Below are positions 46,129-57,119 of a stretch of 64,000 nt of DNA, one piece after another; the first letter of the stretch is position 1; each line of letters opens with the position of its first letter. Both the position numbers and the translations under genes were made by a program. The notes below the pieces were generated by a model. It did not search any database. It was not told the DNA's origin and was given only the letters and a program-made list of their open reading frames with translations. Source of the stretch: Parelaphostrongylus tenuis (taxonomy: Eukaryota; Nematoda; Chromadorea; Rhabditida; Metastrongylidae); the NCBI GenBank assembly GCA_019055375.1, contig JAHQIW010002018.1, forward strand, positions 1 to 64,000, read 5' to 3'.

Positions 46129-46426
46129 TGGGTAGGGTGCATTACGAGCCTATGTGTCTCTCTTGCCGGTGATCTCCACTTGGATCATCCAGTGGAACAC
46201 ATATAAAAAGCGGTGAGTATGTTGAGTGTTGATTTTTGCTTGATGCGATTGAAATCTAGGTCTGGTGATTTTCTCTAAAGAAGTAATGGAGGTGTTTGAC
46301 TGATTGTATTGCAAACATTTTGACCTTTCCAGGCTCTGAAGAAGGCGAACTGCCGAAACGTCAGCCATCGAATAAAGTTTAATGTAACACCTCGTGTTCT
46401 GCTCAAAGAAGAAAATCAAGAATCAT
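46129..46426 (+). other. PLE 3' untranslated region with hammerhead-like motif
   Basis: About 300 bp between the stop and the target duplication. At 46,332-46,366 it reads GGCTCTGAAGAAGGCGAACT, then GCCGAAACGTCAGCC. This contains CTGAAGA and GAAA separated by a GGC/GCC stem, as in hammerhead ribozyme cores known from PLEs. An extra A precedes the stem, and the outer arms GGCT/AGCC pair with each other, so a standard hammerhead fold is not assured. Confidence 0.5.
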
Positions 46427-46915
46427 ACTAGTATTAGGTTTAAAAACCACATTATCCTGTCCGTTGGTCTGCCTACGCAGCTGATGATGGGTCTAACTTC
46501 GAAATTTGATGGATTACTAGACAAAAGATCATCAGTGCATACCAACTTATGAGTTTTAATAAGTAAGTATAAGACAGAACATGATGGTGGACTAAGCTTT
46601 AGTTGAGCGATAACGGAAGGCTCTAAATCAGCCGAAGTTGTTATTTTTATCCATTCTTGGTTCAATTTTCGATACTGTTTTTGGAATTCCTCAGCAGATG
46701 AAGGGAGATAAAGTGTGATGTCTTCAAGATGGTTTTTCGTTGACGCAGTATGTAACTGATTGGGAATTACTACAAACTCTTCTCCCCTGTCAGTAACTGA
46801 TAGTCTAACTGATTTATTAGCTCCCACATCTGTCGCATGCCGCTTTTCTGCGCTGATGCTAGGTTAGAACTGAACATTTTCCCGCGGTAGTGATCAAAGA
46901 TTCTGAGAGCCACAC
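46427..46915 (-). pseudogene. Old Penelope-like element, 5' half
   Basis: Minus strand: FRIFDHYRGKMFSSNL near 46,900 (intact copy: FRTLTHYSRRRYQSNL), then VRLSVTDRGEEFVVIPNQ, LEPSVIAQLKLSPPSCSVLY, KTHKLVCTDDLLSSNPSNFE and VGRPTDRIMWFLNLILV, running directly into the target duplication. The sequence resumes at 43,920. Stops are scarce in this half but the 3' half is broken. Confidence 0.85.
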
Positions 46916-47439
46916 AACAAGTGGACTATCAGTTTTTGACAAACAAGTAATCAGTTTCTCATTTTCAGCCACTATCATAACTTTGAGACATTTCTTGGAA
47001 TGAAATAGTTTTGAAATTGGAGAATTAGCGTATTTTCTGATTCTAGAAGAACGAAAGTTGTAGAGTGCTTGATTTTTTGACTGTTCCTTATACCAGGGAA
47101 TGAATAAGATCAAGATGATGTCAACATGAAAAATAAAGGATGACATGATGAATTGTATGAGATAGGGCAAAGCTATTCAGTAACAGTATGAAGCACACCA
47201 TTTTCGTGTGTATCCGGCTTTTCCCTTGGAGCGCGGGGTTCCACGAAGGATAATCGGCAATGTCCCTGCTACAAGTAGCCTTATTAAACTCCCTTCTATC
47301 ATCTCTCATAACTTCTTAGCGATTAAAATTCTTTTAGTGACGATAAAAGCAGAATTCAATTAGAAGACTGCCGCATTGTGATTATAGCTGGCCTCGCTCG
47401 CCGCGCGACTACGTCGCTTTCCTCTTCCAGATTTGCTCT
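46916..47439. other. Unassigned sequence
   Basis: No recognisable gene; one minus-strand frame (46,859-47,170) overlaps the PLE edge and is probably fortuitous. Confidence 0.4.
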
Positions 47440-47830
47440 AGGTCTCTGAGTGGTTAGGCTGAACTCTAACGAGATCATCAGCTCCGCCAGCATCTTCTCT
47501 ATCGCATATTTTAAGGAAAAGTTCTTTTTCAGTGTCATAAGCAGCGTGTAACGGGTGGGGTTTTCTCGTCTCATCCAGATCCTTTGCGTAGTACTTTATA
47601 CTATTTGATTGCGTCAGTAGATCGTTTACATGGAATTCGTTAGCAATTTCTCCGCACTCGTCCGCTGCTGCTTGCTGAGGTTCTTCTGAAGTCGCGGAAA
47701 TGAGACTCATTATTACTAGTATTTTAGCATTTGATAACCAAAGTATAGCTTGCTGAGCTTTCAACGTGGAGGTGGGACTCACGCGTAGCATGCCAGTTTG
47801 TTCCAAAAAAAGACCTTCTTAACCGCCTCT
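47440..47830 (-). pseudogene. RTE-clade LINE 5' fragment
   Basis: Minus strand: NDLLTQSNSIKYYAKDLDET, then PLHAAYDTEKELFLKICDRE. This matches the RTE endonuclease start (SAVEDLLMQASRMRCNVIGL and FHVVYDTGENC at 51,010-51,130). It breaks off near 47,440. Confidence 0.7.
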
Positions 47831-47839
47831 TATGTACTT

Positions 47840-48232
47840 TCCTAGCCACTTAATTGATGAGTTCTAGGCAATTTGCCTATTATGTCAAATCGGCGCTTTA
47901 TAAATAGGGAGGAAGCCAGCTGTTGCTTTTGATTCACGTTCAATTTCCCTATCAACCACCTGAGGACACGCGAGGTGCTGTTGTGGGGCAGAAACTTCTC
48001 AAAGAGTAAGATCTGGATCATATCCTGCGACAATAGTTGAGTAGATCTGTCTCCGTGCTTATCGTCTTTTACAATAGCCGTGTGAAGTCCGTCATCAGAA
48101 GTGGAGTTACATAGGTCGATGATGATCTCCTAGTAGAATAACCAGTTCTGACTGTGTAGCTTTAACGAAGTTTTTGCGATTACGCCATGAAAGATATCGG
48201 TTAGTAGTTGGTCTGAGAATGATGGCGGATCT
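47840..48232 (-). pseudogene. Unrecognised coding-like block with one in-frame stop
   Basis: On the minus strand, after a good acceptor (GTTTACAG) at 48,233, the frame reads SDQLLTDIFHGVIAKTSLKL, one TAG, then EIIIDLCNSTSDDGLHTAIV, SQDMIQILLFEKFLPHNSTS and RVLRWLIGKLNVNQKQQLAS to a stop near 47,842. Composition is protein-like, but another frame over the first third also looks protein-like, so the reading is not certain. No family is recognised; a decayed host exon or a decayed element are both possible. Confidence 0.35.
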
Positions 48233-49102
48233 GTAAACTACGTGCTGGGTACAAGAAACAAATTAGCCCAATTTTGGGATTCACAGCCTACGAAACGATT
48301 TTCTCAAAAAACAAATTTAGGTAGAAAGCAAACTATTGAGTCACTTTCGAAAAGTAATCTAGTGCTAAATAATGAGATTTTCAATGTGGGCCGGATTTTC
48401 TCCTCGTGAACTATTGGCTGATTTCAAGCAAATATTTTTACTACCTCATTGTTTAGCAATTGCTCTACACCAATTCCCTGACAACGACGTGTTTCGTTTT
48501 TAGATCACCTCCTTCTCTCCCCCTCTCTCCCTCTCTCTCTCCCACTCTCTCTCGTCTATCTCGCAGTGAACATGTGTTGGCGCTTCCGAGCAAATCTGGT
48601 ACTTGATTGATGAACTTATTTCATTATTCCTGCCTTTATTTCAGATATTTGATAATTACTACAAAACCTACGATTAGTAGATTCACAATACCCTACAAAA
48701 ATTGTATTTATTGGCAGCATACAATGTATAACAAGTTCTCATAATAGCATGCAGAAACACTTTTGGAAAAGTACTCACCTACCAATCATTTTCATTATAA
48801 TCGTTTAGAAACATTAGCAAAGAAACAATTCTTTCTACTATCGATAGTTTTATTAAGGTCTCATCAGCCATACTCAATCGAATTCTCATAATAATTCAAT
48901 CACTTACTTAATTTTACCTCCAATTTTAATCGCTAACTACATCATTGTCACTCAATCGCGCTCTCGACGGCGTCGCGCCGTGTAAGATTTCAACGTCGTT
49001 GTTAGGTGGTTAATGGTGATTTTCACGGATTTTCATAGACTGTGTGAATTTTCCTCTCTTGCGGTGTAGATCTCACAGCTGTTTCATTTGGTTCCTATCC
49101 TT
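48233..49102. other. Unassigned; contains a CT-rich tract
   Basis: A pyrimidine-rich tract (CTCCCTCTCTCTCTCCC and similar) lies at 48,510-48,556. The rest is AT-rich without recognisable features. Confidence 0.5.
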
Positions 49103-49465
49103 CTATACATTGTTGATGAAAGTTTTCAGCATTTTCATGTTTCGAGCCACTACTGAAGGATTTCGGTCTACTTCACAATCATAGTTATATACTCGTCGAG
49201 TTAGTTCCATCATCGGAAAGCTGATTTTTGGTTAACCGCGATGACGTCTTTCCAAATCTTGTAAATTGCAGAAATCTTGGAGGATGAGTCTGGTACGATC
49301 TGTCGAGGGCAGACGAATGGGAGGCTTGTATGTCATTGCGCTGGGTTTCAACTAGAATGTAGAAAATACTGAACGATGTCACCATCATTACGCTGCTCAG
49401 CCATGACGTTGCTTGCCACCAATCTTGTAGGTTTGAGTATTTTTCGCCACAACACAAATTCATCT
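49103..49465 (-). pseudogene. Unrecognised coding-like block with one in-frame stop
   Basis: Minus strand, after the acceptor CATTCTAG (49,355-49,352): 83 codons reading YKPPIRLPSTDRTRLILQDF, one TAA, then MELTRRVYNYDCEVDRNPSV and ARNMKMLKTFINNV to TAG at 49,103. Upstream up to 49,465 another frame (RDEFVLWRKILKPTRLVASN) also looks protein-like. A family could not be assigned. Confidence 0.3.
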
Positions 49466-49781
49466 CTAGAAAGATGACGGTGTTTTCAATTTTTTTTTGC
49501 TTAATATTTCACAAACTTGCCATTTTATTGAATCTTTTCGATCTCTGCAGAAGTCTAGTACACTCTATCGGACAGTTTACATCGTCTATACTTGAACAGC
49601 TATTTCTCAATTTTCGAAACTATTTCTCCGCTAAATCCAGTGACCAATCACTGCTAGGTTTCTTTCATACACACATACCACTTTGACACAGTGGAAAACA
49701 CTTTGTTAATGAAGGAATGCATTTGAACTGTTCGCTATGAATACCCCTCATTTAAGCAGAGATGCAAAATCATGTAATGTC
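49466..49781. other. Unassigned sequence
   Basis: A 70-codon plus-strand frame (49,474-49,686) has no recognisable features. Confidence 0.4.
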
Positions 49782-50069
49782 TTACAATTCAAGAAGGTGA
49801 ATGCTAAAACAGATTGAAGTGTCTAAGTTCTCCTTGATGAATAATGTTTCATATACATTGAGTTTCAGGACAGTTGGTATTCCTGACTCAAACTTCGCGC
49901 TTGTGCCACGATAGGGAGCTTTCCACACGCCTCTCCTTGCCACCATTTGAATGCACTCTGGAATTAGGCAAACGCTGAAAAGAGCATTGTCTATGGGCTG
50001 TGAGTTTTGAATAGGTTCGAAAAGGTCTGTAATAGCATCTGCATCAGAGAGTGCATCCTGTGCAGTCAT
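49782..50069 (-). CDS. Unrecognised 95-codon minus-strand frame, possible exon
   Basis: From an ATG at 50,069: [20 protein letters not shown], then [20 protein letters not shown] and [20 protein letters not shown]. The composition resembles real protein. No donor or domain was confirmed; it lies on the same strand as the two coding-like blocks downstream and could belong to the same gene. Confidence 0.35.
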   Translation of the reverse strand: MTAQDALSDADAITDLFEPIQNSQPIDNALFSVCLIPECIQMVARRGVWKAPYRGTSAKFESGIPTVLKLNVYETLFIKENLDTSICFSIHLLEL

Positions 50070-50539
50070 CTTCGTTCACTTTTGCTTGATGAGTGACGTA
50101 GCTGAACGAAATTGCTTGGTAACCCGAATCATTGCATTCCATATAACATATTCCGCAGTTTATACAAAGGTCGTTAGTCCACATCACATTATCACAGTTA
50201 TTTGATATGAGAAAAAATCCACCATTACATAGTCAATCACTGCAACCTTCTGCTGCTTGTTGTCCAAGTATCACAAGACCCGATTCGAGATAATGCAGAC
50301 CCAATGACGTCCTGAATGTTCGTATTATCGAGGCTCTTATTCGATGCTGAATAGCATCGAGTAGTACAACATTCAGTTTTCTCACTTAGCAAATATAGGT
50401 TGAAAAAGCTTTGTATATTAACACATGGCGGCTGGGTGGGCTTGTGGATAACGAGAATACTTAGGGTAGTAGAATATCGATAAAATTATGAACTGACAAT
50501 CTTTATCGCTTTAATTTCTTTCTGTTGTCAGCAACCACG
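50070..50539. other. Unassigned sequence
   Basis: A short stretch near 50,405 (TATATTAACACATGGCGGCT) resembles TATATTATACGTTGGCGGAT at 54,604, suggesting a small dispersed repeat. Confidence 0.35.
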
Positions 50540-53500
50540 GATCTCCCACTTTTGAGGAATCCCGCACAGCTAGTCGGGAGGGTGCGTGGCACGTTCCCAG
50601 GTGGTGGATGGGAGTATTAAACGCGAACCAAAGTAGCCGTGTGCTTATAAGAGACGCAGATGGATTCAGGGAAGACCTCCTTGCTTTTGTAGCAGCGATA
50701 GCGACTGGGAAGTACATGGGATGCAATTAGGAGTTGCCTCCAACAAATAAGCTCTTCCCGTTCTTTCGAGAGAGACTGGAACCTGCTCGTGAGTTACTTT
50801 GAGAATCTATCAAGCTATACGTTGGGTATCAAAATCCTAAAAGCAGCAGTAAATGTGAGCCTCGTTCCCTGACCCCGAAAAGCCCCAATACGGCAGCGTT
50901 GGGTGGGACGAGTGCGGAGAGGCTGCTAAAATTTTAGAGCAAGCTAGGCTGCCAAAATCAAACGGAAGTAAAATGACGGTCAGTACCTATAGCGCAGCAA
51001 CACTAGCACACGAATCCGCTGTAGAAGATCTGTTGATGCAAGCAAGCAGGATGAGGTGCAATGTCATTGGCTTGACTGAGACTAGAAGAGGCTATTCTTT
51101 TCACGTTGTTTACGACACCGGAGAAAACTGTTGCTTGAAACATGCGATCGCAGAGGTGTCGGTGGAGCTGGAGTCCTCGTCAAATCGAATTTGACCGCGA
51201 ACATCGATTCATTTTAACAACTAACAACCCATGTCGGGGGATTGCGCTTGATACGATGTGTATCAAAGCTGGCTTTGACCATCATCGCTTTGACCACACA
51301 CTAGCATCAAGCTATGACGAAGACGAAACTGAAGCGTTCTGCATGGACCTTGAAATTCTTTAGAGAAGACCATACATTCCTCAGAGTCATTGCTGGCGAC
51401 TCTAACGCGAAAACTGGGCCTAGAAAGATGTCTGGAGAACGTCACATTGAGACCCACGGACTAGAGTGGAATGAACAGGGTGAGAAGCTATCTGAGTTTA
51501 TCATGACGACCCAAACCATCCATGGTAACTCACAAATCCTAAAGCCTCACTCTAAACGGTGGACGCGGGAGTCTCGCAATGGACAGTACCATAACGAAAT
51601 AAACCATATCTTTGCAAATCGAAGGTTTCGCCGGTGCAATGTGGCTGCTCTTCGCAAATTCTATACGGGGTCAGATCATCGTTTCCTTCGCATAACGCTC
51701 TGTTTTTCGCGGAAAGGAGAGAAAACCACTGAATTCAAACAAAGTAGTCCCAGAGCCACCACAGACTGGAATGTATTCGAGACATTAGTCAGCTCTTGAG
51801 AGGATACCAATGTCGACAACATCGACAAAAAATTTGACTGGCTCATCAAACTTCTTCACGGTAGAGCTATGAAAATTGATAGTCATAAACCCACTAGAAA
51901 ACGCTTCTCTCCGCAAACTCTCGAGCTGATACGTCAACGTGAATCGCATGAGCTACAAGCAACCGAACCCTCACGCCGAAAATGCGAAACGCTGCAGAAA
52001 AGCGATAAAAGAAGATCTCAAAATTAGACGAGCAGCAGTTATGATAGAAGTTGCAGAAGCTGGGAAGGGCATTCGCAAAGCCCAGCGAGGCTTCGCCAAT
52101 TACTAGACAAAGATGATTGCACTCCGACGCTCTGACGGGACACTTACAGCCTCCAGAAGGACAATGGAGAAAATCACCCACGATTACTACTCGGATCACT
52201 TCAATAGCTATGTTCTCTTACCGTCTTATGAATTGAAAGAAGGTGACTTTGTCATTTCATTTTATCGGATCTCCCTTCGGAAATCTCACACGCAAAGAGG
52301 TCAGTGATAAGTAGAACAACACGTGGTCCAAAAACGATCAGACTAGAACACGTCAACAACTTACCGCCAGTTCTCATCAACACCCTGGATCGGCTCTTCA
52401 GTCATTTGATGTCCAAATGCAAGGTTCGAATCAATGGAAAACTAGGAAGACCGTGCTGTTATTTAAAAGGGGAGACATTCACGACATAGGCAACTATCGC
52501 CCGAATCTGCTTGCTGCCTGTTGCCTATATACACTTCACTCGAGTCATCCTTAACAAGACTGACAGAAGATTGGACGAAGGGCAGCCATGCGAACAACCA
52601 AGGCTCCGAAAAGGACTTAGTATCATAGACCACATCCACACGATCACAAGACTTATTAAAGTTGCACGAGAGTACAAACTACCGCTTTGTCTTACTTTCC
52701 GATCTGAAGAAAGCCATTGATTAATTGGAAACAGAAGCGGTTATAGAGGCTCTGAATAACCAGAGTGGCCCTATTCGGTACATAACAATCCTTCGTGAGC
52801 TATATAGAGATTTCACGATCAAAACATGGCCATATTACAACAACCATCGACGTAAGAAGAGGGGTTCGACAAGGCGATGCAAATTTGCCAAAATTATTCA
52901 CTGCCACCATCTAAATCGTGATGTGAACATTAGAATGAGGCAATATAGGAGTGGAACTTCACGGTTGATTATTAAGTGATCTTTGATTTGTCAATGATAT
53001 ATCCTCATAACATTAAACATCAGCCAAGCGGAGAATGCTGACCCATTTCTACAACGCCTGTGGAAAGATTGGCGTGCACCTAAATTTTAACGATGCTTAT
53101 GAGGAACTAATCTGTTTTCAATGCCCCACTCAAGGTCAACGAAACGAATATCGGATGCTCCAGTTAGGTTTATCCAAGTTACGAAATCGACATGATGAAC
53201 GACCTAGCTCCAGCGTTGAGCAAGAGCAAATTATAGACTTGGAGAACGTTTAAGAGCAAAGTGGATGTAGTGAAGAAAACAAAGAATCCAACTCCGTGCC
53301 CACGTTTTTGGATCGGCAATTACCCCAGCTCAACGTGTGCAGCAACAACCTGGTCGATATGTAGGCAGGATGAAGGATCACTTGGCGTTATTGAACGCAG
53401 TCGAAACGTCGATGCTAGGAGTCTCCCGTATCTTTAAAATGAGAGAAAGGATTCGTAGTTCCAACCTACGTCAACGACCGAAGACCAAAGACGCCGTTCT

Positions 53501-53800
53501 ACACATCAGTATATCGAAAATAAGGTGGGTCGGAACGTGATGAGCTTCAACGACAACCGATGGACGCGAACCGTTACCGATTGGATTTCTTGAGATATCA
53601 AGCGCTCTACAGGAAGACCACGGACTCGATGGTCCGATTTCTTCACGAAAGGCCTAGAGGAAAGATATGATACCCAACAAATCCTTCGAGCAAGGAAGAC
53701 CTACTGGGCTACTCTTGCAGGTAGGGAAAATGGAAGTGTTGCTTGTGCTCGCTCGAGTCACTCGGCGATCAGCGGGACGACAGGTGATAAGGCAGTGCGG
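50540..53800 (+). pseudogene. RTE-clade LINE, most complete copy, inactive
   Basis: About 3.26 kb. The leader runs from about 50,540 to 50,970; the protein start region reads MTVSTYSAATLAHESAVEDL at 50,973. Endonuclease words are NVIGLTETRRGYSFH, then FRVIAGDSNAKTGPRK (about 51,378) and LKFFREDHTFLRV. RT words follow from 52,300 (HTRVILNKTDRR-like text near 52,530; GVRQGD-like text near 52,866). The C-terminal domain appears near 53,350-53,500 (NAVETSMLGVSRIFKMRERI, RSSNLRQRPKTKDAVLHI). The 3' end is near 53,790 (GCGGGACGACAGGTGATAAG). The catalytic FADD box region is damaged (about 52,975-53,010), and many stops and frameshifts are present. Confidence 0.85.
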
Positions 53801-54378
53801 GTCAACATCCGTGGAAAAGTAAGGAGCACCACCGTGATCTGCTCTTCGGGATCCTGCCTATTCAAATTTCTTGGAGCTAAAGGATGAGAGAAGCGTTTGA
53901 TGCGTAAAGTGATATGAAGTACCGACGACTCGTAGGTTCTGCAAGCTCAGCATTTCATCGCACTGAAACGATCAAGCTCATGTGTTGCTGAATGAAGGTG
54001 TCAGCAGCTATCAATTTCTAGTTCAATTAATGTTACTCACTGTGGTCTGAGATGTGTGTTTCAAACGAGTATTTTAAAGTTTCTATCCAAAGTGATGCAT
54101 GCGAACTTCAATTGTTAACCAGCAACGACAGTTACAATTCTTCCACATAGATTCAAAGCACCTGAATAGTGGGAATTTTCTCCACTCCTGTATCTGGTCG
54201 ATGAGTGAAGGTGTCCGTACTAGTTCTAAATCAGAGTTCACTCATATGTCTTTTTCAGTTTGCTCGCTCTTCTCGATATTTTCCAAAATTTCGTAGTCCC
54301 TAGAAAACAGTTATCACAAACATTTCTTCTATCAAAAACAGAACAAATAGCTGTTTTAGTACGTCTTCACCGTGGTTT
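53801..54378. other. Unassigned sequence
   Basis: No gene or repeat recognised. Confidence 0.4.
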
Positions 54379-54537
54379 TCACTGCGACAGATTTTCCCTT
54401 CTGATGTTTTTCAAAGGAGGGCTTTGTCCATTCCACTCCTCAACTGATTTTGCTCCTTTAAGATAGAGAAGTGCCCGCAAACCACAGCAATAGTCATCCA
54501 CCACCGTGAAATCTTGGTTTTGTACAGCAGAGCATAC
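54379..54537 (-). CDS. Candidate terminal exon of an unrecognised gene
   Basis: After the acceptor CCACACAG the minus strand is open for 52 codons to [52 protein letters not shown]. The balanced composition and good acceptor favour a real last exon. A second frame ([20 protein letters not shown]) is also open for 42 codons, which tempers confidence. No family is recognised. Confidence 0.4.
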   Translation of the reverse strand, partial: VCSAVQNQDFTVVDDYCCGLRALLYLKGAKSVEEWNGQSPPLKNIRRENLSQ

Positions 54538-55491
54538 CTGTGTGGAGGTAATTGAAATTTATAGAACTCACCAAAACATCTTAAATGGAGTGGCAGATCT
54601 CTGTATATTATACGTTGGCGGATGGACGTGAATGAATACTAGCTTGCATTTTCGCGGCCATTTGATATGCCCTATAGAAGCTCCTACCGCACTATTGGTG
54701 ATCAGTTGATAGCTCAGTTATTAGTTAAGTCGCATCACCCAATAAGTAGCTATAACGGCTCAATTACTTTCCACTCGTTTGCCTCGCCGAACAAAGAATT
54801 TCTACTTTGCTTTTATGTCGACCATTCTTGCGAGGCAGAGTTCGGTGTACCAGACGGGGAATGGAGCTATCCTTTAGAGTAAATGAAACACAAAACTGCT
54901 TTCCGCGCGAGCTTATTATGAGTTACAGAAGATGCCATTAATTAGTACACTAGACGAGCCACAGAAGCGAAAATAAGAAAGGCAACAAAGTAGATCTGCG
55001 CTTTATGTGACCCACGCAATTTTTTGCACCCACAGAGCACCACAAAGACTTCTGCTTATGAGGAAGAGAATATGAATTTACAAGAGCTGGTCAGTCACGA
55101 AACTTAGGAGTCAGACTTTATAGATGACACTTTTAGTGTTTCACAATCAAAACTCATACGCAAAGTTGGCAATAAATTTGGTAAAATATTACCCGATTAG
55201 TGGAAAGTTTTCTTGGTTGTGTGTTCAATGAAATTGCGGCCGTATTTTTACACTGTGGCGTTCTGTACGCGAACTATTCAAGATCAGGTGCATCAGAAAC
55301 ATATTAGCTATCTGCGATTCCCGATGAACGAGATCCGTTAGCGACCACCTTCCTCGATATGTCAAACATGTAGGAGAAGGATCAGTGACGGTCAGAATCT
55401 TTCACGAAAATCTTAGTAAATAGTCGTCAAGCTCAACGAATCTCTAGAGCAATTCAAACCGACCGTGCTGCTTCTTTAGAGAGCAAAAGGT
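54538..55491. other. Unassigned sequence, possibly intron
   Basis: If the exons at 54.4 and 55.9 kb belong to one gene, this would be intronic. A plus-strand 71-codon frame at 54,667-54,882 is unrecognised. Confidence 0.3.
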
Positions 55492-56075
55492 TCACAGGTG
55501 CTCAGTCGATTTACTCAACGATTGACACTGTGACTGCGGTTGATAAAGGTAAGTACCATGCGGAAGGAGCCATTTGACAGCAAAAATCGGCTCAATACGT
55601 TCTTGAGCGCGCAGATTTTGATTGCTGTCAATAATTCTTTGCCATTTGGAATACTTCACAACTGTGATCATAGCAAAAGATTTGAGAGAGTTGCGCAATT
55701 TACGCGAGCGAACCTTCTGAATAGAAAAGTGTTGATCCAAATGCAGAAATGGTATAATCCGTTTTTAAAGTGATTGTTTGCTCTTTGTCCTCGTACCTAC
55801 AAATATCTTGAACATACTTTATTTCACTGGAGAGTACCTTCGAAAAAGAGAAATTCTTTAGACAGTGATGGCAAATCATCGAAAAATATTCAGCCACAAT
55901 TACTCATTCGCAAGTGAGTGAATTCCCTATAAGTAATGCCATACCACCTTCCATCGGAATCCTGTCCGGTATTCAAAAACTGCATTGATAGAATCCTACC
56001 ATCCTTCACGTTCACCTCCATCGTCGCACAAAACGGCATAAATTCCAAGTGTTTCTCATGAGCAGCTTCAATTTG
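55492..56075 (-). CDS. Candidate upstream exons of the same unrecognised gene
   Basis: Minus strand, 56,070-55,905: EAAHEKHLEFMPFCATMEVN, then VKDGRILSMQFLNTGQDSDG and RWYGITYREFTHLRM. A second stretch (55,850-55,700) reads YVQDICRYEDKEQTITLKTD, then YTISAFGSTLFYSEGS. A third (about 55,715-55,555) reads SFAMITVVKYSKWQRIIDSN and RIEPIFAVKWLLPHG. Each is protein-like, but I could not join them through good splice sites in one frame. They may be exons of a host gene or a decayed one. Confidence 0.35.
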
Positions 56076-56118
56076 TATGAATTATGTTAAAACCAATTCA
56101 ATCTCACCTTGATTATTA

Positions 56119-56666
56119 GGTCGTTCCATAAGTTTGGCACTAGGGCAATAAACCCCAGATTTATCAAGCAGAAGAAGTTTTTTTTGCATAATTTTGCTCA
56201 CATTCAACTGTGCATTAACCTCCGAACTTCCATCATACAACCTGCCCATACCTGCTTTAAAATGGCGCTGTCGTGGGATAAATTTGCCTGTTGCTCATGC
56301 ACGAATTGCGCTTGGGGTAAATGTTAGTGAAGCGCGCGCAGGATCAACGAAGCTTCTTATGGACTATCCGAATGCGAGTGATCCTCCAGACTGTTGTTTC
56401 CAGTTTCAAACCTTGTGAACCACTTTTTAGTCGTTCTTTCTGTATCTATATTATCAGCCCAAGCTTCATTAAATTTTTAGTGCATGAGTAGAAGCGAATT
56501 TGTTCTCAGTACAGTTTTATTTTGGAGCAAGTATAGGAAAAATGTATATCAAAATGTTTTCAAAAAAATGCACTGTTGAGCTATGTTTAAATCATGCGGT
56601 TTTAGTTATTTCTGGCTAATGAATTTAGTTTTCATTGTTCTAGTGTCAGAACTTATAGAACCGACT
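56119..56666. mobile_element. Complete palindromic mariner-derived MITE with TA duplication
   Basis: 548 bp bordered by TA on both sides (56,117-118 and 56,667-668). Terminal repeats: GGTCGTTCCATAAGTTTGGC, then ACTAGGGCAATAAA at the left, and, reversed at the right, AGTCGGTTCTATAAGTTCTG, then ACACTAGAACAATG. The left arm carries a helix-turn-helix remnant on the plus strand and the right arm carries the corresponding region on the minus strand. It has no transposase of its own. Confidence 0.8.
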
Positions 56667-56668
56667 TA

Positions 56669-57119
56669 GTATTACTCAATGTTTGCATTTATAGCCATTA
56701 AAATGAGCGCGCATTATTTCATGAAGCGCGACAGTGGTCCATATCCATTTCTCAGTCGATGGATTTTGGCTGGTAGAACAAAATTGATCCATGATCGACT
56801 GTTTTGTGGGGCGTGGGTCACTGACGAGGATGTCGAAGGCCTCAAATTAAACGGTGTTGTATGGCCCTGCCGTACCAATCTTGCTTGGGCTCTATGTATT
56901 CTTTTTTTGAAATTATTTGGAAGGTTACTGCGAGGTTTCAAAAACAGTCGATGCCATGGATCTCTCAAGAAAATTTTGTGCCTACTCCATTCCCATTCCG
57001 CGATTCACCTCAACAAGACCATGCACGTAGTTGCGAAGTTATCAACACAGATTATACATGGGCCGTCAAGGCCTTCGAGTCGACTAGATGCATGAAAAAT
57101 ATACATTAATTCTTTTGTA
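56669..57119 (+). other. Unassigned, perhaps 5' part of the piggyBac element
   Basis: A 138-codon plus frame (56,679-57,095) and a shifted one from 56,861 are open, but neither matches piggyBac N-termini convincingly. The piggyBac match begins at about 57,130. Confidence 0.3.

Larger units (their letters stand above)
43921..46426 (+). mobile_element. Penelope-like retroelement, open coding frame, with 12-bp target duplication
   Basis: The insertion is bounded by ACTAGTATTAGG at 43,909-43,920 and again at 46,427-46,438; the flanking bases differ, so the duplication is exactly 12 bp. The element sits inside an older PLE on the other strand and restores it when removed. The body comprises an open frame to a TGA at 46,126-46,128 and a 3' region of about 300 bp that contains a PLE end motif. 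The 5' end is at the duplication with no leader or ATG, so the copy is 5'-truncated. Confidence 0.9.
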
